64,000 bases of DNA from Steinernema hermaphroditum (Eukaryota; Nematoda; Chromadorea; Rhabditida; Steinernematidae): NCBI GenBank assembly GCA_030435675.1, contig CM059624.1, positions 4,488,769-4,552,768 of the forward strand, in the 5' to 3' direction. Under the pieces are notes generated by a model that saw only the letters and a list, made by a program, of their open reading frames with translations, made no database searches and was not told the origin of the DNA. A program made the position numbers and the translations under genes. Every line of letters starts with the position of its first letter. The stretch's first letter is position 1. Below are positions 55,375-64,000 of this stretch, in pieces.

Positions 55375-58300
55375 GTTCTTGTGTTCTGCTCTTGGATCGA
55401 TCTTCTTTTATTTGGAATACATTGCTATTTCCGAGTTACGAGTTTATTTCTCGTATCTAAGGCTTACGCCTTGCGAGACGTCATATATATGCACAAAAAC
55501 CACATTGTCACTCCGTAGTCGTCGGTCTTCTGGCTTCGGCGCAGGGCACAGCATCAGAGTAGAAGGCGACGATCCCATCAGTGTCAGAGAGGCAAAGAGT
55601 TGACCCCGGAGACGGTGGAACACAGCAAGCCCATCTTCAGCTCGGGTGGCAGCGCGGACGTCGGAGTTGAGAAGCTTCTTCGGCGGCTTCCGCGGGCAGC
55701 ACGGGCGAAGAACGGCATCTGGGCGAAACGCGTCGGTGGAGCACAACGGGCAAACCGGGAACCATCAAGGCAGCTGGCGGCACAGACTTCGGAGTTGTAA
55801 CGCTTCTTCGGCTTCTCTGGCGGCGCGGGTGGAGTCGGGCGGCAGTGACGGGCTTCTTGGCAAGACGTTGGAACTACGGCTCCCTGGTGTTCCAGGCCTT
55901 CTGGGAGCCGGGGCGATCACTATGCAACCAACAATGACGGCCGAAAACGACCGCTCACTCAACTCAGTCGGCCCCAGACAGCCTCAGAAAGAGCGAGTGG
56001 ACGACCCGACCGATCACTGGGAACACAAATGAAAGACCTTGCTATTTCCATGTTGAATTTTTCATGTGTTCTAATGGGTTTTTGGTGGCTTCGGTCCACA
56101 GGTGTTCCCTAACATGATACGTTCGAGGTCTCCATCGCATATTTGGTTGAAAAGCGAATATTGGGAAATAAGCTGAACATTGATCACACTTTGTGTCCTC
56201 ATTTGCTGTAGCACATGTAGGTGTGTGCAAATAGAAATAAATGCGACGTTTTCTAACAGTTCATACTCTTGAATCAACACAGTGCAGGACGTCTTATGAG
56301 ATAGAAAGAAGAAGCCATCGGTTGGTCTGTGTTTGAGATGCTTGAAGTAAATGCCCAACCAGTGATTCCGATCGACTCCGAAATGCCCAACAAAGTCTCA
56401 GAACGGACCACTAGTTATAATACTAGCGTTTACAAGGCAAATCTTTATTCTACCGCCGTGCTGTTGCTCACCTTGAAAATAATCTGACAAGAACGAGTTT
56501 CTCTTCACCTCATAAACATCATTCTTTGTTCTATTAATAGCAAAGAATGATGTGAATAGGTATTTGTACGTTCCCTCCCCACCAGTGCACTTACCGTATC
56601 CCTCCGATTGTTGTCAGCGAAAGCTGTCCACTAATGCCTTGGTGATGTGCAGCGTGTAAAGAAGAAATATGTTTCCCTTCTTCTTTGGGTTTGCTTTCCC
56701 TATCACAAGAACCTTGTTTTAGTTTAATCTCCAGAAACATTTCGATTCAAAGCCAGGATACTTTTTAAAAACAAAACTTTTTAATGTTCGTTGAATATTT
56801 AGCTCTTTCATTTATCTTTTGTTGGTCCGTGCCGATCCTTTGTGTTGATATGTTCATCGTTTGACATCGGCTGCCCGAGCCATGTGATCAAATAATGAGT
56901 GGTCGTACCGTTGGCGTTGATTTTCTTCGGCTGGAGATGGTGGGCGCACCGATGACCGAAAACGTCTTATTTCGTCCCCGGCCCATGGTTCATCCTATGG
57001 CCGGTCCATGACATGTCATCGCTGGCCCATGCCTCATGCCCCGATCCAGGAGCGAAAATGAAGGACCGTCTATTTCGTCTAGGACCGTCTAGGTCTATTT
57101 CGTAGTAAAGTCTAATTCCTGGAAACAAAAAAAAAGAGAAAAAAGAAAAAAAAAACAAAAAGGAAAAACTTGGAAAAATATTAGGCCTTTCGAGAAACCG
57201 ATTTCACCACCATGTTTAGCAAAAAAAAATTAAATTAGGAAATAAAGAAAATCTATTTTCCTCCATAACCTGGTCCTTTTAAGCACCAATGGCAGCTGTC
57301 AGGAGGTATTTAATTTGTGTTCCCAGCGATCGGTCGGATCCACTCACTATCTCCGAAGATTAACGAGTTGAAGTGAAAGTGGAACGTAAGCCGTCAGCTG
57401 CTCCGGTCCCTTTATGGTGTCTTGCCGCCCGCAGGGCTATGGTTTCTCGCTGCACGCAGGGCTACAGTTTTTTGGCCCCAACTTCAGCCCTATCCATGAG
57501 CGCCAATCTTGCCGCCCGCAGGGCTACAGGCTAATTGGCTTTTAGTACCTGGAGGGCGCGAATTCGCGCGCAGCCGGGTTTATCCTTATAAAAGTCGCGA
57601 AGAATTTTTGATATTATTCGATTGCAGAAAAGAAGATGGAGCTTATTTATTTTTAAAAGTTTAGGTTGTAACCATCAGAACTTATATGTTGCATGAGTAA
57701 TACACTGTCAATACGAGTGTGCCAGATTTGCCGACTCGAATATGACCACTTTAACCACATTCACTTGCCAGAGATGAAGCCGGCTGCAAAGTGATATCCT
57801 CTGTTTTTGGTGTCCAGCAAGGCGTAGTGCCTTCGATTCTTGAAATAAAGTCGTGAAAGTCGGCGTAGTCACCAACAGAAGTTATGAAAGCACAAGAGCT
57901 CCAAAAGAAACGGCTTTCCGCTAAAAGATGGGCGGCAGTATAGTCTTATTTGCCTTCCGACTGCCCTTATATCCCTTGATTCTACTATACCTGTACCATT
58001 GTGTTTCATTTCGCTTTGCCTTCATCGAAGCTCTCCCTTTTGATCTCCTTTCGGATGCCGTTCAAAGCAGATTCTTCGGCACCTCGATCACATCGTGCTC
58101 CGCAAAGACCATTTTTCGTTCGAAAAATATCTGAGGCCTCTTGTTCCACTCTGCTTTCAAGGGAACTGTTTCCCTGAGAACCCACGACTGCGCATACGTT
58201 TGCACTTCTCTCGGACGTGCGACCCCGTGCGGCGCTGGGAACCCGATCGGAGGCGAGAAAATGGAAGTTGCAGGCGGCACGGTGGCGGTGCTTCTGGTGA

Positions 58301-59144
58301 CGCGAAAGATGCTTTGCTGGAAGAACTCCATTCCCGACGGTCGATGACCGGCTGTTCAGGAGGAAGGAGTGCTTTGTCAAAGGCAGAATATGAACTGTAT
58401 TCAGATAACAAAGGGTGAAACGTAGTCGAACTATTGAAGAGGGGATCACGAAAATCTTGAAGCTCCAAAGACAGCTCAGCTGACATTTAAATAACGAAAA
58501 TCTGGTTTGTCGAGTTCTACGATATGTGCATTTCCTGACCTTATGTAGTGCTTGTGAACTGACTACTTTTAGAAGAAGCATAAATCCTAGAAAGCGCCAG
58601 TATCATGTAATCATCCGTTTACGTGATGTCATTTGGTGCCCAGGCGAAGTGCATGTCCTTCGCACCTCGCCGGTCTCACTCACCGTGCTGTGATGGGAGA
58701 CCGACCTTTCCAGCTAAGGTCTTTTTCCACGGGCAATTGGACATTCGCACCTTCTGACAGTGATCTCTTTGGGTTTCCAGCGATCACTTGGAGACCACTG
58801 GAGGAAGGTTGTTCACTTAAAGTCCTTCATTTGCTTGAAATGCAAGCATGACCTCTCTTAGAACCGTGTTTATGCCTCTATCGCGAGCACTCTTCTACCA
58901 AGAGATTCCAGAGCTCCGTTGATTGATCAGAAACCGCCACCCAGTGGAAGCCGACCACAAATCAAACGTACTTTGTGTCCACCGAAGAAGGCGGCATCAA
59001 ACAGAAGAAAACGACAAAGAAGTGCAAACTCTCCCATCGTTGCTATGTCGCCGCCGTTCCGAGGAAAGTGAGAACTTGTCGAGGAAATCATGGCTCTATA
59101 TGATTTATTGTCGTTCGATAAAGGATATGCATTTCAGTAGCAGG
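55375..59144. other. Intergenic interval with repeats
   Basis: About 3.8 kb. It holds a dispersed repeat copy (55858-56035), an A-rich tract (57120-57170), repeats of GCCGCCCGCAGGGCTA near 57424 and 57510 with a degenerate copy between, the palindrome GCGCGAATTCGCGC near 57556, and a TTATAAAAG string near 57584. A 191-codon minus-strand frame at 58006-58581 is judged spurious. Confidence 0.45.
55858..56035 (+). repeat. Dispersed repeat family copy 3
   Basis: Shares TTGGAACTACGGCTC, TGGTGTTCCAGG, GGGAGCCGGGGCGATCA, AACGACCGCTCACTCAACTC, GACGACCCGACCGATC and ACAAATGAAAGACC with 62715-62930 in the same order and orientation. Confidence 0.65.
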
Positions 59145-59750
59145 TCAGGGGGAACCAGAAGGAGAGGGGGTCGGGGGAATCTGCTGGGCTAGTTGCAGCT
59201 GCTGTAGAGCGGCTAAGTAGGGGTTGAAGGGGAGTATCGTCGGAGCCAGCATCGGGAAGGGCGAAGAGAGGAAGGGCTGACAGATGGGGGGAGAGTTGAG
59301 GAGGTTCTCGATGTTGAACGCAGAGGACATCTGCTGCTTCTTGGCGGATGGGGGCTGCGGAGAAGGCGATCTGCTGGAGTCACTGTAGCATTTGGAGGAA
59401 GATGGAGAGGGGCTTTTGGAGAGGCCCCGTTTCTTGATCCTTCTGCGGGCGTTTGCGAACCAGTTGTTGATCTACAAGAAGGAAATGAAAGACTGCCGGA
59501 GGCAGAGGAGCCTTACCTGGACGGGCGTCATCTGGGCTTTCCTCCCAAGCATTTGTTTGTCGTGGTTGTTGGGGTACGGGTTCTCGAGGTTCTCCTCGAG
59601 CCACCTCTGCAAGACGGCCTTGCCGTTCAGGGAGGTTGGCGTCTGTGAGTGCTGGGGCAAGCTGTAGGGCGACAAGCCGAGGTAGGCTGGCGGCATCACA
59701 GCCACAGGGACCGTAGGAGCCGAGAACGAGGGGGGAAGTCCGTACATCAT
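59145..59750 (-). CDS. TALE-class homeodomain transcription factor
   Basis: Sequence-specific DNA-binding regulator. Exons 59750-59517 and 59471-59145 give 186 residues. The homeodomain (about residues 40-98) has the TALE three-residue loop marked by PYP (LQRWLEENLENPYPNNHDKQ) and recognition helix INNWFANARRRIKKRG with Asn51 and Ala at the class-defining position 50, as in IRX/Mohawk proteins rather than MEIS (Ile) or PBC (Gly). The intron falls between VQ and INNWF, a classic homeobox position. The N-terminal arm lacks the usual basic cluster. The tail is Ser/Pro-rich with PFNPYLAALQQLQLAQQ. The frame is open upstream of the ATG at 59750, so a further 5' exon may exist. Which TALE gene this is remains open. 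Confidence 0.85.
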
Positions 59751-61549
59751 CTCGGATGCAGAGTGATGGGCCGGGGAAGAGCTCCTTCTGCGACGCTCCG
59801 CAGCAACGTCTTTCGCACTTTCGACCGCGTGTGAAGCTATCAAAGAGGTGGCGGGGACAACGATACGGCGGACGAGTTCAAACGATTTGTTTGTAAACAA
59901 AGAGGACACGCCCACTCACACTACAAACCACTGACAACGAAAACATTGAGATAAGAGGTCTAATCTCTCTTAATGTAACACATCTTATCACCGCCACGCT
60001 TTGTGCTTTCCGCCCTTCTAGAAGGCGTCACGACACTTCCCGATAAGATAACTTGCTTCTGAGTGGCTTTGCACGGATTCTGAAGCAGGAGAGGCTAATT
60101 CGATTTAGACACTAACTACGGTAGCTACATGCACCAAAACGGCTTAGCAGTCCGGAGACAATGCGCGTCGAGTGCGAATACTAAATGAGCATGAGAAAAT
60201 GAGGAAAAATGCGATTATCACGTCGGAGATCTGCTCAGCCCGTGTCGTACAAGCAATTTGGAGCAAAAACGGTAATCCATCAACGGAACGCGTGTAGATG
60301 TCCAAATGAGAAGCGTGGAAGATCAGATAGCACGCTGGCAAGGGCCATTTGCAGGGAGGAAAAGGGATTAGAGGTATCCCCTGGACAGAGTCATCACTGA
60401 AATTTGAACGTTGGACTATCTCAAATCCCAAGTAGTCTCCAGCAAAACATTTAGGAGTTGATTGTTAAGTGATCAGAGACCACTTGTTTTTGGAGACACA
60501 CTCTCAGTTTGTACAAATGATCAGTTTGCACAAAGGAATAGCACCGCTTTTTGAATTTAAATTTAAAAAAATTTAAAAATTTCCGCGGCAATGTTTGTAA
60601 ATTGTAGATTTCTGGAATATAATGGAACAATTCTGGATAGTAATAGCTATCACTGACTTCGATTTTCTCATATAATATGTGTCCTATCCTCTGCATGACG
60701 AAGGCGGTGATGTATCCAACGACAACACGTCAACAGTAGAGTCTTCCAGTATTGTTGGCTGGAACTTCTTCCAGTCTGTAACGGGCCCATGGGAAATCGA
60801 TTCCCAACGAGTTGTCGATCTATTCACGTTCGTAATAGTCAAACAGCTCTCCGATCTTGGCGCAAACTCCGGCTGTTCTGGAGGAGTGCCCTTGATCTGT
60901 CCGCAAACCGTCGTATAATTGGCTCAAAGCTTTGTCGGGGCGTACACACAAGCAGAATCGCCATCGTCCATACTGATCGACGTGATGATAAGATTCCTAC
61001 AGCCTAGCGTGTGTTGAAGTGCCAAGTTACACTATCATAAGGCATGTTGTGTAAGTCCAGAAGTACTTGTTACAAATATGGTCTCAAGGGATTCAATTCG
61101 ACTGCGGACTATTATTTATATTCATAGTGATTCAATTTTTGATTGAAACGGGCGTTTTTGTGAAAAGTAATGCTTTGTGCAAACTGCACTTTTCCCTTTT
61201 TGGAGACTGTTGACATTGAAACTGGCACGACCGTTCAGAAAGATCTCCTATCCGAGGAGTGAAGAGAAGCCTTCTGTTTCTACCCTTCTGAAGGAGACCG
61301 CGAGTAGAGCAGTGATCTTCATTGAACTCATCGACCTGATGTACAGCCTAGAGACCGAAAAAAACGATGTATTACGCCTTGTAGACACGCTGAGAACATC
61401 CACTTCTATACATGCAGACGGGACAAGTCTCGACTGGTTGGTGCAAAGTGAGCGTTCATCTGGTCACTTTCCTGGTTTAGGGAATCAGGTGAACTCATGG
61501 ACCTGTCACAGGTTACGTTTGTTGCCACTTCGAACTAATATTACGGAGC

Positions 61550-62142
61550 CTGGATTTCGTGCTTCGAATGGTTCCGCACTGGAGAGTCGTATCTCATCGA
61601 GGAGAAGCTGGAAATGTTGAAGAAGGAAACAATTCCAGTCGCTTTAAGTGATTCGGTGTTGGAGGAGTTGATCGACGAGTGCACAAAGGAAATCGGGATT
61701 TGGAAGGCTAAAGAGAAGTTGGGGAAATTGTGCGAGGCCTTAGAGAAAGGAAAAGACGGAGAAGAGGGGCGGATAATCGAGGGGTTCATGAAGGCGAATG
61801 CGCGGAAGCTGTTCGATCGCTCATTTATTAAGGAAAAGCTGCCGATAGGGGCATGCACAGTACTTGGCAACCTATATTCTCGTCGCGGTGTTTTGGAAAC
61901 AATACGATGTGAGTGGAACGAAAAGAGAGGAAAAGGGGCCAATCTTCATTTCGAAGGGTCCTGTTGATGTGACGAATATAGAAGTATGCCATGCAGCCAA
62001 TGGCTATCTTATCGCAAACGCCGAACGCTATGAGATCTCTCTGGAGAAACTCACGGAGGTAAATGCGTTTTGGGGAAATGTTCCATCACAGACAGCGTTT
62101 AGAAAAGCGTAGAATACGAGTTCCCGCCTATTTATGGAAGAT
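61550..62142 (+). CDS. Hypothetical coding tract, structure unresolved
   Basis: Not recognised. A frame reading WISCFEWFRTGESYLIEEKL, then LEELIDECTKEIGIWKAKEK and LFDRSFIKEKLPIGACTVL, has the charged, alpha-helical look of real protein. A second frame (KGPIFISKGPVDVTNIEVCH, ERYEISLEKLTE) follows, with a possible intron GTAAAT...TCACAG. I could not join the two frames with good splice sites, so this is either a gene with an unseen intron, a decayed gene, or chance. The 5' part at 61177-61550 is uncertain too. Confidence 0.25.
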
Positions 62143-62714
62143 CTAGTGGATGTGCAACATTCCTAGCGCTATTCTCGCTAGTGACCAAAAGAAGAGTCCG
62201 CACAAATACGGTGGTTGCGGGAGGAATGTCGATGTCAGGCCACGTTACAGCGATCAGTGGATATTTAGCGAAAGCTTACGGTGCTTACAAAAAGGGATAG
62301 ATTGTTTTCCCAAAAGTGATCGAAAGAGACGTGGAAGAGGAACTTGGCGAAAAGCTGAAAGTAAGCAGTTATAGAAAGGTCAATGCCCATTTTTAGAGGG
62401 AGATGGAGGTGATTTACGTGGAAAGCGCAGACGAACGATAGAGCAGATGATTCAGAAGAAAGTGCATCAAAGAAGACCAACCTGAAAGAAGAAGAATGGA
62501 CGAAAAGGAGGCAAAAAAAGAAGGAAGGAAAGAAATGAAGAAGAAAATAAGAACAAATCTACTCATTTTCGAATTCGTTCTTGTTTAATTCGTCAAATTC
62601 TAAATTTGTTAATCGGTGCTTATTCGAAAAAAGGTGAAAAACCTAATGTTAATCCCTATACGTACTCAATGTACAATAAAAAGAGGCTATCATTTCTCAC
62701 CTACAAGGAATTCG

Positions 62715-62930
62715 TTCGGGTGGAGTCGGGCGGTTTTGGCGGTCATCTTGACAAGACGTTGGAACTACGGCTCTCTGGTGTTCCAGGTCATCTGGGAGCC
62801 GGGGCGATCATTGCGCCAACAACGATGGCCGAGAACGACCGCTCACTCAACTCATCCGAATGAACGAGAAAGAGAGTGGACGACCCGACCGATCGCTGAA
62901 AATACAAATGAAAGACCAGATATCATACCG
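62715..62930 (+). repeat. Dispersed repeat family copy 4 (longest)
   Basis: The fullest copy seen: GGGTGGAGTCGGGCGG, TTGACAAGACGTTGGAACTA, GGGAGCCGGGGCGATCATTG, GGCCGAGAACGACCGCTCAC, GACGACCCGACCGATCGCTG and ACAAATGAAAGACC in order. No terminal inverted repeats or target duplication could be defined by eye. Confidence 0.65.
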
Positions 62931-63763
62931 ATTTCATACCCTTTAAGCGCAAAGCGACCAGAAGCTCTGTGATTGGATCCCATAGTATGTGTCTAAAAAC
63001 TGTCTGAACGGCTTGCTTTTATCCAAATGAACGACGACCAGGAGCGACCGCTCACTCAACTCATTCGGCGAGCTTCGAAGATAGCAAAACAAAAGAAACC
63101 AGTGATGGGAAACCAGTCCGAAATGCAAACGAATCTGAGTCTCGAGCTTTCGGACTCGTTCCCATCTCTGATCGAAACCACTGTTGAAAAACATTCGATT
63201 CAAAGGAGTGGACTCAAGTCTGCATGGATCACTTCTCTGTTCGTCTGCGCTCTCTCGCGCCGTTGCGACGAGACAGTCACGCGCAGAAGGGGTGGCGAGC
63301 CGACGACGTCTTGCCGCTCAATAATCCTTCTCGGATTCAAACAGGAGCTGATGAACGGTATTTGGCCTCTCTGCGCCGAATGTGCTCCGAACGCACAAAG
63401 AACCGACTGATCCTGCTTTTGAGTCAGCAAATGGGGTTTTGTAGAAAGCCTGTCTGGCTTGGCGTTTAATAGAGACAGGTCCGGTTGATCATTCGAGACG
63501 ACGAGAATTGCATGGATCGTTCGAAATTTTAAACCAAATCAATTACGCAGATTATCAAATCAAAGAAAACCATGAAGAAATTTAACTTTAACCTCATTTA
63601 ATGTTGCGGTCGATGGCTAACTCTGTATGTGCAAACAGCCGAGCCACTTTTTAACCTTACGCGCATCAAGCGATCGGATTTCCGAGAGTCAGGCGAGAAC
63701 ACTAGAAGTTTATTTGTGATTTTAAGTATGTGAATATTCCGTACAAATGTAGGTGAGTATCGC

Positions 63764-63980
63764 TTATTTTCCTGTTACATATCCTCCGTTGCCGTAAGAA
63801 GGAGCGGAATAGGGAGGGGGGCCATAATTCGGTGGTGGCGGACCGTAGGGCCGAGCATAAGACGATCCTCCACATCCTCCGATGGCCCCTCCACATGGTG
63901 GTGGAGGAGGGGGAGGTGGAGGAGGCGGCGGCGGTGGCAAGGGAGCGGCACATCCACAAGAAGGCGGCGGCGGTGGCGGT
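63764..63980 (-). CDS. Secreted proline/glycine-rich protein, 3' exon only
   Basis: Last exon of a gene that runs off the right edge; a CTTTCAG acceptor ends at 63981. It reads PPPPPPSCGCAAPLPPPP and more proline, CGGAIGGCGGSSYARPYG, PPPPNYGPPPYSAPSYGNGG and ends GGYVTGK then stop. The Cys-Gly and poly-Pro modules and the GYVTGK terminus match the family at 32424 and 43623. Probably extracellular structural; the signal peptide would be beyond the window. Confidence 0.78.
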
Positions 63981-64000
63981 CTGAAAGGTCAAAATGAGGT

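Larger units (their letters stand above)
59751..63763. other. Interval with weak coding signals and repeats
   Basis: About 4 kb. Mostly non-coding by eye, with the dispersed repeat at 62715-62930, a smaller fragment of it at about 63025-63070, and one low-confidence coding tract at 61550-62142. Confidence 0.4.

Noticed and set aside
58006..58581. 191-codon open frame on the minus strand
   Set aside because: Composition is random-like (rich in Arg, Ser, Cys), it has no domain pattern, good splice signals are absent and a competing plus-strand frame is of similar quality.

Overview
The window looks like nuclear DNA of a nematode. Introns are very short (mostly 39-50 bases, GT-AG, ending TTTCAG or TTTAG). 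Several genes have a TTTCAG-type acceptor only 0-15 bases before the ATG, as expected for trans-splicing of a spliced leader. The gene content is also nematode-like: a divergent chemoreceptor, a nas-type astacin, a bestrophin, an NRDE-2 homologue, an RG-rich vasa-like helicase and F-box-like paralogues. A Steinernema-like (clade IV) worm would fit, but I cannot prove the species.

Layout. 0-14 kb: the 5' part of a serpentine receptor runs off the left edge. A gene-poor, transposon-rich tract follows, with one tRNA-Ser(AGA), a 1.44 kb Tc1-like foldback element, and a 1.5 kb inverted-repeat transposon that carries a nested mariner remnant. An F-box-like gene lies on the minus strand. 14.9-21.2 kb: four plus-strand genes, ETF-ubiquinone oxidoreductase, octanoyl(lipoyl)transferase and two F-box-like or orphan genes. 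21.6-26.9 kb: a DEAD-box helicase with tandemly duplicated RG exons, divergent from an eIF2B-epsilon gene whose first exon looks damaged. 27.4-32 kb: a small EGF-transmembrane protein, a second F-box-like paralogue and small membrane proteins. 32.4-44.2 kb: a proline/glycine-rich secreted gene, V-ATPase subunit e, NRDE-2, a tyrosine/proline repeat protein, SRP68, and a near-identical second copy of the proline-rich gene. 44.3-51.3 kb: about 7 kb with no gene I can support. 51.3-64 kb: bestrophin, a short inverted-repeat element with a perfect 8-bp target duplication, an astacin protease, a TALE homeobox gene, and the 3' end of another proline-rich secreted protein at the right edge.

The genes do not form one pathway. 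ETFDH (ubiquinone reduction from beta-oxidation) and LIPT2 (lipoylation of mitochondrial dehydrogenases) are both mitochondrial and lie 430 bases apart on one strand. NRDE-2 (nuclear small-RNA silencing) is followed at about 350 bases by V-ATPase subunit e in the same orientation. The secreted Pro/Gly/Tyr-rich proteins form a local family, two copies recently duplicated. I found no convincing new defence-like or operon-encoded system. The strongest novel signals are the transposon structures, the exon-by-exon growth of the helicase RG domain, the recent gene duplication and the damaged eIF2B-epsilon.

Exon boundaries were placed by eye from splice consensus, frame continuity and remembered family patterns. 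No alignment or search was run.
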